Assembly (NCBI GenBank): GCA_022885665.1
Contig: JAGQDJ010000029.1
Location: forward strand, 310,001 to 374,000
Source: Triops longicaudatus
Lineage: Eukaryota; Arthropoda; Branchiopoda; Notostraca; Triopsidae
DNA length: 64,000 nucleotides
Reading direction: 5' to 3'
Part shown: piece after piece, positions 1 to 12,783 of the stretch
Layout: every line of letters starts with the position of its first letter
Numbering within the stretch: position 1 is the first letter of the stretch
The notes under the pieces: generated by a model
The model's input: the letters and a program-made list of their open reading frames with translations, nothing else
What the model was told of the DNA's origin: nothing
The model's database searches: none
Position numbers and translations under genes: made by a program

Positions 1-2848
1 CAAGTGAGTAAATTCGAACCTCCAATGCTCAGTGAAGCAATATTTAAAAATAAAAATGTTTGTACGAAAAGATGAGAGACCTCAGACACGAGAATATCGT
101 TCCTTTCGTTGGCGCGGTTGTAGAACAAAGCATTGTGTGCTTACTAACGACGTACTGCGCAAGGGGTTCGCTAGAGGACGTGTTGCGCAATCAAGACCTC
201 CCACTTGACAACATGTTTGCTGCGTCGTTGGTGTCTGACTTAATTAAAGTATCCTTTTTTCATTAATCATTGTGTTATTGTCGTCTTCAGTACAAAAAAG
301 GTTTTTCTCTTTTTCGTAGGGAATGCTATTCTTGCACGGTTCTCCCATTAGTTCCCACGGAAACCTGAAGTCTTCTAACTGTTTAGTTGATTCTCGCTGG
401 GTTTTACAGATCTCAGGCTTTGGGCTCCATTACCTTCGAAGTATACAACAACCTCTGAGATATTAAATTCTGGAGACTTTTTATTTCCCCCGCAAATTAG
501 ATGGTTTGACATCTTTGAGCAAGTCGAGACTTTCAGACAAGCCCGCTGCCCTCTGGCGAGCCCCGGAACTATTACGTATGGCACGTCCGCCGCCTCAGGG
601 CACGCAAAGCGGCGACGTCTATTCTTTTGCTATAATTTTGTATGAAATTTGGGGCAGATCAGGACCGTGGGGACATACTAATTTGGCTCCTGATGGTTAG
701 TAATATTCTAATCAAGTTTTAAGCATGCGATCACAATTTTTACGGTAGTTTCTTTTTATTAGAAATTATAGAACGTGTGGTTCATCCTGCGCTGTATGAC
801 GGTACGCTATTTCGTCCCAATTTGAATCACTTAAACTGCTCGGAGTACATATCGCGATGTATTAAAGAATGTTGGGACGAAGTACCTGAGAACAGACCCG
901 ATTTTCGTGCGATCCGGCAAAAATTACGACCCATGCAAGCTGGATTGTAATTATTTTTCTGTTAGGCAACACAATTAGAAGATAGTTAGCGTTTGAAATG
1001 TTTTCATAGGAAGCCGAATATTTTTGATAACATGTTAGCCATGATGGAAAAGTATGCTTACAACTTAGAAAGTCTGGTCCAAGAGAGGACGGATCAATTG
1101 GAAGAGGAAAAGAAAAAGACCGAGGCATTGTTGCATCGAATGCTGCCTAAGTAAGTATTGAAGCATTTTGTATCGCTTCTACATACATTTCAGTTATCTT
1201 TGTAATAGCTACTACAGTCGATGATTACTAGAACCTCCATTCTAAATAATTCAAGTATCTAAACGCAATCATTTTTACGCAATCATTGAAAGTTTTTATT
1301 CTGTAAACATTATATGGATTGAAGTGTATAGTTTGTAAATTATAAACAGTAAAGAAAAGGCAATGAGCTTCGCATACGCCAGTGTCAATTCCAAAAAGGA
1401 AATGGAGCTTTTTTGAGCATAAATTCGATATGCGCTACTTCACGATCATTAACGGCTTGGCGCGACTTCCCGATCATGGCGCAACTTGGCAAAAGCTCCT
1501 TTCCTATGCCACACAGCTTACCGAACGCTCGATTTGGATCTAATGAATTCCTTTTTGCTACTGCAGATCAGTAGCTGAATCTCTGAAACGTGGTGAACCC
1601 GTCAAGGCCGAAAGTTTTGATTGCGTCACAATATATTTTAGCGACATCGTAGGATTTACGACTCTGTCAGCCAGTTCTAGTCCCATGGAGGTCAGTCGAG
1701 CTATTATTTGCTTGAAAAAAAAAAGTGCACAGTTGATGATCCGGTTTTGCAGGTGGTTCACCTTCTGAACAGTCTGTATACCAAGTTTGACTCGATTATC
1801 GAGTCTTACGATGTTTATAAAGTGGAAACCATCGGCGACGCATATATGGTAGTGAGCGGTTTGCCCGAGCGTAATGGTGATGCCCATGCGGCCCAGATTG
1901 CGTCCATGGCCTTGAATTTACTAGCAGATGTCAGCAATTTTCGCATTGCGCACCGACCAAGCGAAAATCTTCAACTAAGAATTGGAATCCATTCCGGACC
2001 GGTTGTCGCAGGAGTAGTGGGACTACGCATGCCGCGGTATTGCTTGTTTGGAGACACGGTGAATACCGCGTCCCGAATGGAGTCGTCCGGACAAGCGCTG
2101 AAAATCCATATTTCCGAGTCGACCAAAAACTTACTGGACAAACTAGGCAGTTATGCTATCGAAGAACGCGGCTGGACTTTCATTAGAGTACACTATTTTC
2201 TAATATCTCAATTATTTTCTGAAATTTCTGTATTTCATTGTTGAAATAATTCCCATTTTTTCTGCTGCCCTTTATAGTTTCTTTATGGAATTTGTAACGA
2301 AATTTTCTTGGTATTTACTGTACAAATTGATAGCAATGTAGTGGTCTAATTTTCAATTTATACTTTTTTTTACAGGGCAAAGGCGACATGAGAACTTTCT
2401 GGCTTACGGGTCATAAAAGACATTCGTCAGTACATTTAAGTGATGTTGATCGCATTAGCTGTGACGAACGACTGAAAGAAGAGCTTCGCTGGACAAAAGA
2501 CTCCGGTACTGACACTTTGAGTCTGAGCCCTGAGAATGACATAGAGCTAGCTTTGGACGGTGAAACTCAGGTGAGGTTTTTTGGCTCCGGTAAGATTTTT
2601 CTAAACAAATTTTAAATGAAAAGCTTGCAGCATTTCAAATAAAACGATTACAGGAGAGCACGCCATTTCTGTTGCTAAATTCTTGTTTTAAAAAACGCGA
2701 GTTACTTTTAAATTAATCGATTTCTTTTAAAATTTAGCCTTTGAACTGGGAAGAAAGTATGCTCGTTCTGCATAGTTTGCAACAGCGTTCGTCGACAACG
2801 ATCTCGTATTCAACAGAGCGGACCAGTCTCATCGACGCTCAACTGTGA
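1..2848 (+). CDS. Receptor-type (membrane) guanylate cyclase, 3' part
   Basis: Intracellular half of a receptor guanylate cyclase, which makes cGMP from GTP at the plasma membrane. A preceding exon probably ends at base 3 (CAA|GTGAGT). Visible exons: 72-248, 320-440, 501-695, 763-946, 1010-1150, 1567-1690, 1753-2187, 2376-2570, 2738-2848; phases fit and give about 560 residues to the TGA. Order: kinase homology domain (about residues 1-225, with YCARGSLEDVL and HGNLKSSNC), a coiled-coil linker (LESLVQERTDQLEEEKKK), the cyclase domain (about 274-470), then an extended tail of about 90 residues. Cyclase residues are present: metal-binding Asp in YFSDIVGFTT and in ETIGDAYMV, and the GDTVNTASRMES motif. 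The kinase-like domain has HGN in place of HRD and GFG in place of DFG, so it is a pseudokinase, as in natriuretic-peptide-type receptors. The extracellular and membrane parts lie left of the window. The 416-bp intron 1151-1566 holds nothing recognisable. Confidence 0.95.
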
Positions 2849-2858
2849 CGAATTTCTG

Positions 2859-2890
<32 letters not shown>

Positions 2891-5480
2891 GTAAATGCTG
2901 TGAAAGTTCTAGTCTGATATGAGCAAAACTGCCTTGGTGTGCTACCAACTGGCAATTGTTGTTTTCCAACCACACACATCAATATGAATTAAGGAAATCA
3001 TTAACAGAGCTCGTTATCATGAAGTCGTTCATTGTTGATATCGTGCCGACTATTAGTGCGTAAAACAGCGTTAGAGACTTTACCAAGTGCAGCTGGTGTT
3101 CTGGAACGCGTTTTGGCCCTATTAGGGCTAACCTTGTATATTAGATGTAAATAAATTCATTTGTTTCAGGTTTTGTCTTTTTAGGTGAACATAATTAAAG
3201 ATGAGAGTATCCACCCTTTGGATAACAATGTCCGCGAGAACGAACTTTTGATAAGGTTGAAACAATGTATCGCCAACTTTAATTGTCTTATTTATCTGTT
3301 GTGCCATTTATAAACCATTGGAGCGTGCAATGCGGATTTCTCACTAGCCAGTTTCAATTGCAACTCCATTCGCTACAACGCTAATGGCGATCCTTATCAA
3401 CAGAAACGAAGTTCTGTTAATGACCTGAAAGTTTGCCAAACGGCAAAAAGTCTAATGCGACTAGCCCTTAGCTGGAACGAAATAGCGTGCTGATAAATCA
3501 CTTCTGTTCGTGCTGAAAATTCATGAACATGTTGTTTAAATGAATGTCGTTTAGCCATGCGATATAATTCTGCAAACTTTATGTTTTGAATAACAAAGCT
3601 GGCATTCTCTGCGTGAATTAAGGCAATCAGATATATTTACCGAGAATTTTCCCTGAAAAGAGTTACGACCTTCATTTTCTATCGTTTTATTCTATATTTT
3701 TATTTTCAGATTACTGGTTTGCTTTTTATTTCGATCTTCAATGACACCACAAAATAGGGACACTCCTAATCTTGCACTCCATTTGCGCTAAACTGCATCC
3801 GTTTGCTGCATTGATGGTAAGGTAAGTCCATTCTCAGAAGAAATCAGGATGCATTATATAAAAGAAGCAGCCCCAGGAGGAACTTCAATTATGGACATAG
3901 TCTGATACATGTTTCTTATACATTGATACATTTCTTTTCCGCGGAAACCACGTACTTATTTGGCACTGAGGGTCAAATACGGCCAGTGCGAAACCGGTTT
4001 GCGCTAATTTCGCTCTAAAGTATTTTCTAGCTTGACCTTCTCTCCTGTTTCGTGCCAAAATACTCATTGAAGCGCAAATTTTGAAAGTTAAACATTAACA
4101 CAACCCAGATGCGGCGTCCTTTAATGTCTTGCTTGCATATCATTCCTCAAATCAACGATGGTTAACTGGTTTCAACAACATCGAGTATTTTTGTTTTACA
4201 TTGTCATAACGAGCGGAATAGCAAGCAAGAACGTCTCTGCACCCTGGGGTTTCTAAATGCAGTATTCCCGAAATCCACAATAAAAAACATGGGATAGCCA
4301 TATAACTGCAAACTCGTGTGGAATCAATACGTATCTCACCTCACTGCGCAATACCATATTTGGGGAACTTGTTTCATCGAAGATATGAAACACAAAAAAA
4401 AAAAAAAGAAAAAAAAGAAAATGGCTACAATAAAAGTAAACTTATTAGATTATGTCGCAAAACCAGAACAAAAATCACATTAGTATAATATGCAGCTTTA
4501 ATCTGGATCCAGGAGTAATTAAAATATATTTGTGGTGAGCAAATATCAAGAATTTTGTGTGTCTGTGTCGACGTACACTGACACATAATCGCTCATTCAG
4601 AAACGTTTTTCGTTCGATTCACAAAAAGAACTACATTGCGACAACCTGTTTTAACATTATGACTGTAGCACAGCTCAGGAAGTCCCGAGTTCTCAAATAA
4701 ACTCGTTTCGCACAGTTTTAGCTTCAACGTGAGATATTCAAAAAGTCGTCATAGCTATTGTACGAGAAATAAAGACTGACTTCGGTCTTTTTTTTTGTCA
4801 AATTCGTGCTATTCATTTACAATTTATTCTCTTCTCATACTTGTTCGATCTCTTCGTACTATACAGCTAATGATATGCGGCGTTACCTGATCTACAGGGT
4901 TTCCAATTAATTATTCAAGCTGGACAGACATAATCGAGGGTAAAGTATGCTCAACGTAGTAAAACTACTTTAATTGGCAGTAAAAGTTCTATTATATGAA
5001 TTTGCGGACTTTTCTTTGTGCGTACTGTATGCAATTATTTGATTTTTTTCAATAGTGTCGAGTTTCTTCTCAAATATTTTATGTAAGGAAAATCCTTGCA
5101 ATAAATTAAAGTTTTTTTTAAGAACGAGTAGTGTTCAAGAGCGACATTGTTCCTTTTCCTATGCAAATGTCTAGTAATACATTTTCAGCAGTGAAATAGC
5201 TTTTTTCGTTTAACGAGATTCGGGAACCCATCTAGTAAACCCCGCGGCACGAGGGGTATTGTCATTACGGCCGACTAAGCGTAGCTAAGCAGAGTAGAAG
5301 ATAGTCCCGCCTTCCTTCTCACTAGCCAAGCGATAACCGGGAACAAAAAGTGCCTCTCGTTCGCTGTTCAGTAGTAAAGCCACTCACTGTTCCGGATTTA
5401 ATCGAACCGTCACTTGTACGCATTGTTTGGCTCCGATTTTCCAAATTTTGTAAGCCGGCCGTCTCGTTAAATTCTCGACA
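2849..5480. other. Intergenic region between guanylate cyclase and Prp4
   Basis: It contains a long homopolymeric T tract (about 2859-2890) directly after the cyclase stop, an A-rich tract near 4390-4420, and no ORF with coding character on either strand. The last 250 bases should include the Prp4 promoter, but no TATA box is evident there. Confidence 0.6.
3149..3154 (+). terminator. Candidate poly(A) signal of the guanylate cyclase gene
   Basis: AATAAA lies about 300 bases after the cyclase stop codon. It is the first canonical signal I see downstream. Actual cleavage was not testable. Confidence 0.4.
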
Positions 5481-8150
5481 ATGAGTGACGACGATGAAAC
5501 TATATACATCAAGAAACCAAAGAACATCCATTACGGTTCTTTAGAAGAAGTTGAGCGTCAAAGATTAATTGCTAAACAAGAAGCCAAGAAAAATGCTGCA
5601 GCACTTGCAGCGGATCCGAGTGCTAAACAACCTCCAGCTCCTGGAACAGAGAATGGTGGCAATATTTTTACATCAAAAGGTTTGTATTCAAGCAAAATAT
5701 CGTATTAAAAAAAATTTGTCTTTAATATTTATAAATTATTGTTTTATCTTGTTCTAGAGTACATGGCGATTGACCAAAGCGCTAAAGATGACCGGGACAT
5801 GCAAATTGCGGAAATCGAACGCCAAACCAAAGTCCGGTTGATGGGAATCACAACTGACGATGGTGAAGTCAAGAAATCTTTACGAATTCTCGGTGTTCCT
5901 GTCTGCTATTTCGGTGAAGGCCCTGCAGATCGTCGTAATCGCTTAAAAGAACTTATATCCCAGTAAAAACCTCTTTGACGTTCTTGAATGTTATGAAAAC
6001 GCGTTATTATAGCTCCTTCCTAATTCCATTCAGTGTTTTAATCAATTTTCTAAAATAATAGTTTTCTTTCATTTTTAACAACTTTAAAATATATCTGTAA
6101 ATTTTATTAAAAATTTAGAATTAGTTTTTTTTTCATGTAAAAAAATGGATTTATCCACTTAAACCAATGTCTTGCACCTAACATGTCGTACTTTGCAATT
6201 TTCAAGATATGGAGATGATATTTTACAAAAGAAACAACGCGAAGTGGAAGAAATGCGCCGGAAGGAAATGGCCCACGAGCCAGAAACCACTTGGTACCAT
6301 GAAGGTCCCGAGGCATTACGTATTGCTCGTTTGTGGATTGCCGAATACTCTTTACTCCGGGCCAGGAACCGTTTGCAAGCCGCTCGAGATGAAAAACAAG
6401 TTTTAGAAGCTACTAGAACGGCCCGGACCCAGGAATTGTTGCGCAGAATTCGCGGATTAGCAATTTCAGCCTCACAAGTCGGCGATTCCAGACCTCTACC
6501 TTTTTGCCAATTCAGTCCAAGCGGAAATATGCTCGCCACAGCCTCTTGGTACTTTCTGTTCAATATAAATATCGATAAGGAATCTCAAAAGTATTTGAAA
6601 TAAAAAAATATCGTGAATAAAATACAAAATAACGTTTTAGAAATATATAGTTCTACAGATTTTACTATTTATTTACTTTTTATATTTTATAATTATTTTT
6701 TATTTTTACATTTACTTTTTGTTTTAATATTTATTTTATAGATTTTTCTTAGTAAAATATGTAAAAGCAATCTTTGTTTCAAAACCAGTACATTCTAAAT
6801 TGTTATTTGTTTACTTATTTTTCAGATTTTTGTCTTAAGAGAAGTAAACAAGCGATTACATTAAAAAAAAATAATTCAGATAGTTAAATTTCTGAAGCTT
6901 ATTGTACAATTAAGTAAAATTAGCGATTCTGTCGAATTTGAATATAATTTTTTCATTCTTACCATGTAGGAGTGGTTTAATCAAGCTTTGGTCGATGCCC
7001 GATTGTGGCGCCATCCGTACCTTACGAGGACACAGCGCAAATGCGACTGGATTGGCGTTTCATCCACAAGCGACGATCTCCTTAGATGAAAGTGACGTAT
7101 CATTGGCAAGTTGCGGAGCTGATGGCTCGGTCAAGTTGTGGAACATGAAGAGCGAAGAGCCTATGGCCGATGTGGAAGGCCACGCCCCTTACCGTGTCTC
7201 CCGGGTAGCGTTTCACCCCTCGGGTCGCTTCTTAGCCACTTGTGTTCACGACCATTCTTGGCGATTATGGGATTTAGAGCAGCAAACGGAAGTTTTGCAT
7301 CAAGAAGGACACGCCAAACCGGTGTATTGCATCGATTTTCACACGGATGGCTCTTTAGCAGCCACGGGGTAATTACATTACGTGAATTCTCCATATATAA
7401 AATAAAAAATAAATAAAATAACAATACATGAAGTAAAGAACGTAAAATCTCCGTATAAAGAATAAAGAAAATGAACAAAAATAACACTAAATCTAGAAAA
7501 ATCTAAAATTGAAAAAATAAAGAAGTTAATATTTAGATTTTAAAAATGGAAGTTGATGGGTTTGTTTTTGTAGGGGTTTGGATGCGTTTGGAAGAGTTTG
7601 GGACTTACGGACTGGAAGGTGTATAATGTTTATGGAAGGTCACTTGAAAGGAATTATTGGAATTAATTGCCACGTGAATGGGTACTTGATCGCCACCGGA
7701 AGTGAGGATAACACGTGTAAAATCTGGGATCTGCGTAAACGAGCGTGTTTGTATACCATTCCTGCACATACGAATCTGGTTTCGTCTGTCAAGTTTGACC
7801 GTGAAGGCCAGTTTTTGGTTACTGGCTCCTACGATTGTACCGCTAAAGTAATTTTCCATTTTTCGAGTTTTCAGCTACATAAAATTCACTGTTTGCATCG
7901 TGTTCACCACTCTAATTGGAGTTCTAAATTATATAAATCGTTTATAATATTTGTGTTTGTAGAGACTTCGTTAAATATACTTTTTATTATGTTTCATGAA
8001 TAGGTTTGGTCAGATAAGACTTACCAGCCGTTGAAGACATTATCCGGACATGATGGTAAAATTATGGGTATGGATATTTCACCTGACGGCAAAACAATTG
8101 CTACTTGTTCATATGACCGAACTTTTAAACTGTGGAATTCCGACACGTAA
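5481..8150 (+). CDS. PRPF4: U4/U6 small nuclear ribonucleoprotein Prp4 (PRPF4)
   Basis: Spliceosome component of the U4/U6 and U4/U6.U5 snRNPs; it binds Prp3 and cyclophilin H and stabilises U4/U6. Exons: 5481-5679, 5758-5962, 6207-6548, 6970-7368, 7574-7847, 8004-8150. They total 521 residues plus TAA, close to the 522 of human PRPF4. The N-terminus begins MSDDDETIYIKKPK. Residues about 85-135 form the PRP4-like SFM motif (LRILGVPVCYFGEGPADRR). From about residue 215 there are seven WD40 blades, with repeated GH..D..LW units such as SGLIKLW, GSVKLWN, HSWRLWDL, RVWDL, CKIWDL, AKVWSD and FKLWNSD. The phase 2 junction CA|A at 5962/6207 rebuilds Q before YGDD, which supports the splice choice. 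The 421-bp intron 6549-6969 is AT-rich and empty. A long antisense ORF over 6159-6563 is a shadow. Confidence 0.97.
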
Positions 8151-8455
8151 TAGTGTTTCTTTCTTTATTCAGTTTCAGCGCCAATACAGGAATATTGTGT
8201 TTATAACAATGAAATTCACGTATAATAGATGTCGTGTTTGTATTGCAATGCGTAATTGCAGCTGTTGTCGCAGGAGTGGAATTTAAAAGACATTGCGAAA
8301 GTTGCAGTAATTTTTCGTACAAAAAAGGCGAGTTTTAGTAATATTTTGTTGAGGATCGCACAAAAAGACTTGAAAGGAGCGCAGGATATTGCAGTAGGTT
8401 AATTTTTTTTCCTGGACGGACGTGAAAATGAAACCTAATTATAAAAAAAGAACAT
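8151..8455. other. Convergent spacer between Prp4 and SLC17 copy A
   Basis: The 3' ends of two genes face each other across about 305 bp. I see no canonical AATAAA for Prp4 in this stretch and no further gene. Confidence 0.5.
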
Positions 8456-11400
8456 TCAATTGCAGCCGTTTTTAACCGTCGTGTTATCCTTTGACTTGTC
8501 AAAATCTTTTCGGTTCCAAACTTGCTCTTCTCCGCTTGCAAATACTACGAAAAACAGGTTGGTGGTAAAATAAACCGCTGCTGAAATATAGAAGACGAGG
8601 CGCCATTGGGACAAGGTTCCCTAAGTAATATTTTGTTTAGCCAAGTTTTTCATTTTGTCAAGTGGTCAATTTTTTTTTCAAAACTTCCGTCTATTTCTTT
8701 AAAGTGCTGCCACCGCGCGTCAATGCTAAAAAGCTAACAAGCAATATGAGCATTGTTTTCTACCTCAACGGTGATGGATGATACGATGTACGGTGCTAAG
8801 AATCCGCAAATGTTGCCAGCCATGTTAGAAAATCCCATCATAATACCGGCGTAATTGGGCGCAATATCCAAATGATTTACCTGTAAATAGACAAAGAACC
8901 CGTCTTGTACGGGCTTTCACAAGGCAGATAATAAAACATGTCGCTAGAGGCACCGCTGTTCTGCTACACGATATGTCGGTCTTCTGCTTAAAGATAAATA
9001 ACTACGATTCGATTGCTACTTGATATCTTTTGTGTGAATAAGATTTTCATTCCTTATTAGTAGAAGAAATCACGGCAGCTAGTTTGTTCGCACAAAAGAG
9101 CGCAGTGAACCTCCATGGAGCTCTAACGTGAATTCGTACTTGAAATCCTGAATAAGCCGCGCCGTTTGCACCCAGGCAAAGCGTCAATAGTGTTACAGTC
9201 AATGCGCGGTTACAACCACTGTATCCAGCACCGATTAAAAGCAATCCAGGTATAAGGAAACCTTACAAAATAAGATCATTTTGTAGCGTATGTAGCACTC
9301 TTGGAGTCTTTTCTCCACTACCAAAAGAGTTGACGGATTTGCGGACGACTGTTGTAGAAACTTTTCTCTGAGAACGCAAATAATCGGCAAACCAGCTGGC
9401 AATATTGCTGCAGATCCACATAGCCAAGTATGGTAAAGCCGATAACGTGCTATTCTAAAAATTTGAAAAACGTTTAAGCTATTAGTCGTAATTTTGTTCA
9501 GGGATTAGTGTCTATAGGAATTCGTACGCTGCTCAAGTCAAAATGCAGAATGTTCTTCATATACAAAGGGAGTTCGTTTAAGAGCATAAAAAAGCCCCAG
9601 GACTGGCCCACGTCGCCAACAACGATGGCCCACATTTGAACCGAGCTTAAGATCGTTTTCCACGGAGTTTCATCGTTCTAATGAAGCAAGTGAGCAGATT
9701 AAAAGTTAAAATATTTAAAATATAACTATGTGTTCAGCTATCGCTCGTATAAGTTTAAATGTGCTACCTCTTTCGGTTTGGTGTGTGGCAGAACCCTTAA
9801 TATGTATTCCTTTTCTGCTTCAGAAATCCGCGGGTGACTGGCAGGATCATCGAAAACCAGGAAGTACCAAGCAACGCACCATACTAGCGCCATGACTCCA
9901 GGGACGTAAAACACGAAAGGCCAGCCGTTATCCAACGGTATTTCAGCCAATGCTCCACTTAGAGGCATTGTAAGGACTGTTCCCAGTTGCAATCCTTGGG
10001 ATGTAAAGAAAAAAAATTGAATTTGCTTTGCATTTTTTTTTTTTTTTTTTTTTTTTTGTGCGTCGGGTATGTTTTCAACAATTTCCTTTTAAGAAAAGTG
10101 ACATTACGTACTTTAATTTTATGGCCAAAATTGCTACAAAAATGTAAATTATGAATTTAATATTCTGCGAATTTTTATTTTAGGTGTCAATGGGTACCAA
10201 AACTCCGTAATAAATGTAATGGATATGATCTATTTATGCAAGAAAAGGTCCTGGTGATCATAATAATATTGTGAGGATATTTGGAAAATTTACCTGAAAC
10301 ACCTGAGTCACACTTACCTGCGAGCACAAAGGAGGCGAAAGTACTTCGCTGAGACGGTGGAGCCCAGCGCGATAACATCTCGTGCGTTGCTGGAAACGTG
10401 ACACCCTATGTAATTTTGCAGTCATCTCCGTAATTTTGACGTTAATAATTTTTATAGCAATATCTCACAAAGAGATTGTAAAATTCTCTTATATGGAGCA
10501 GTTACCTGAGCCAGACCTTCAATAACTCGACAAGCTATGAAAAGTCCATAGTGAAGGCGAACAGCCACTGGACTCAGCACCGTTAAAACGGCTGAAATGA
10601 GTATTCCCCATCCAAACAACGTCTTTCCGCCGTATTTCTTGGCCAAAATTCCGCCTGGAATTTGGGTTACGATATAACCCCAGGAGAAGCACCCCAAAAT
10701 TATTCCTTGCATCGGGCCATCCCAGTCAAATTCGCCTCCCTAAGTACCATTACACCGCTAGTACTCAAGACTTTAAAAGATCTTGGTAACTTAACCGTAA
10801 ACGTTATATAAGAACTTCGATTACTTTAAGACATTTTGGAAAAATCTTGTAATTTAAGCCTGGATAACTTTTTGGTTTATAATGTAGATGAGATTTAACT
10901 TACGTCAGCAGACACTGTCACGTAATCCGTGTCAAAAGGGCAGAATTGACCACGAGTATCGTTTATAAAAGTCCAGTTTGCGGTCGGTTTGCTTTTCACC
11001 ATATCCACGATGGCCACCGATAAATTCACTCGCAGCATGAACATAATGACCATCCCCAAAAAGCCCATGAAAACGAAAATGTGCCGACAACCCCAGCCAA
11101 CCTTTTCATCGTTACTTTCTAAACCGAGAGAATTTTGATTAATGAGTTAAACGAATATCAATGAGTATAATTAAAAACTATAAATAAAAAATATAAAGAA
11201 GAAATATAATTATAAAAATAAACATAAATATAAAAAATAAGTATACATAAAAATATAATAAATAAATATATATACAAATATAAAAAGTAAATATAAACAA
11301 AATCATAAAAATAAATATAACTAAAACTATAAAATTAAATATAAGTAAATAATGACTTATTTAGATAATTTATTTTAAGGCTTAGTTTTCAAAAGATTCT

Positions 11401-11637
11401 TATATACAAATGTTTCTACTTACTGGTTAGTTGATCTGTCGCGCCTGCGTCGTAGATGCTTTGCGTGGAAGGAAAAGGACTGGAGTTAGAATTGACTAAA
11501 GTTGTCGTTGAACCGAAAGTCATATCAGTGTTAGTTTGGCGTAATATGTTGGGCGATGGGGATAAGCCAAGGTTGATGCTTAAAAGCACAACATTGGGTT
11601 TAATACTTTTGTTTGAGTTCACTGTCGAACCCAGCAT
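8456..11637 (-). CDS. SLC17 family anion transporter, sialin-like (copy A)
   Basis: Major-facilitator organic anion or phosphate transporter of the SLC17 (sialin/VGLUT/NPT) family, expected to have twelve membrane segments. Exons in transcript order: 11424-11637, 10904-11118, 10506-10739, 10318-10405, 9768-9994, 9538-adjacent exon 9528-9677, 9322-9454, 9140-9261, 8764-8880, 8456-8620 (the sixth exon is 9528-9677). They total 554 residues plus TGA. Family motifs: MLRVNLSVAIVDMV (TM1), FSWGYIVTQIPGG, KYGGKTLFGWG, WAPPSQRS, NGWPFVFYVPG, HPRISEAEKEYIL, VNHLDIAPNYAGI and EWRL-like QWRLVFYISAA near the end. An Asn-rich, Ser/Thr-rich N-terminus precedes TM1. The residue before GVTFP is Gln, where sialin and VGLUT have Glu. 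It is the first of three tandem paralogues with identical intron positions. The intron 11119-11423 is very A/T-rich low-complexity sequence. The substrate cannot be told from sequence. Confidence 0.93.
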
Positions 11638-12783
11638 GGCTTTAAATTTGCATGCGTTTTTTATAGGTACTAGGAGATCAGCAACTCACTGATCAAATAA
11701 AAATAACTGCAGAAATTGGAGTGGGCTGAGCTAAGTGACAGATAGGTTTGAAACCTTGGAAATTTAAAACTGTCTTCACTTAGACTAAGAAAATCAATTC
11801 TAAAGGTATCGGGATGTTAGTAAGGTGTACCTAGTCTCGTTGCTACAATTGCAATGAAAATGTTGTGGTAAATCGGGCTCTTTTCTAGGTTTCAGTTTTC
11901 CTACTTGAGAAGGAGAGGATCGTGTGAGAGCATGAGCAAGTGCCAATCGTTTTTAGCCTTGACTTTATCTTGGTGGGTTCATCTTGTGCAGATTTAAGCT
12001 GCAATAGTTAGTTGACTTTGATTGAAAATTGTTATGCCAAGGATTAGATCCCCAAAGCATGTGTAATGAGTTTGGCTTTAATTCCCGTTATTTCTTGTAT
12101 GTGCTAAATGCATGTGCAATACGAGCCTGAGTCAGGTGATTAACATATTGCAAATTTGCTTTTAATGTGTTGGGCTTGTTTATGAGGAAAAAGGTTTATA
12201 GAAAAGGAGTTACGTATGAAATTGATTCGAGAGAAAGTGGGATATTGCTAAGCTGGAGAATGAAAATGTAAAAATAGTTCATGATAAACCGATCAACGGT
12301 GGTGCTGTCAATGTAATTTGCTAGTAAGCCTTTCACGTATGAGCTAAATTTAACTCGTGATCCGCAGATATGGCTTAATAAAGTGTAACGTGCAACCTCT
12401 CACGTGGCTTGGAGTGAAAAGGGTAAGGTTGCCGCACAATGAATAAATCACTGCTACGTGATTTAGGACTGAAATTTCATTTTGCGGATCTCAAATCCGT
12501 TGAGCAGATTTCCTGTGATGCAATTTCCGCAAGACACGATTGCTAATTGAAAGCATCGAGTGGCGTGGGCATTATTGTCTATGTTTATCATCTTCATTAA
12601 TACCTTATTGTAATAAATACTGGAAAATGTTTGAAAATCTATAAAAGGTAAATCTTATAACAAGCCGGACGTCGCAGTAATTAATTAATGTAACTTGATT
12701 TCATATCGTAAAGGAAAAAAGCGTGGTTTGTATAGCTTGTGTATTTCAATACAACAAAACAACGCAATCAGATATAGAACGCA
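11638..12783. other. Intergenic region 5' of SLC17 copy A
   Basis: Upstream flank of copy A, reading on the minus strand. The only notable content is a block at about 11921-11966 that matches the flank of copy B at nearly the same distance from the start codon. No gene is seen. Confidence 0.6.
11921..11966 (-). promoter_or_regulatory. Conserved upstream block, SLC17 copy A
   Basis: About 45 bases, 284 bases 5' of the copy A start codon, closely resemble 16898-16942, which lies 288 bases 5' of copy B. Both contain agagcatgag followed by aagtgc and, further on, ttagcc and gactt on the plus strand. It could be a promoter element or an untranslated first exon kept after duplication. Confidence 0.45.
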
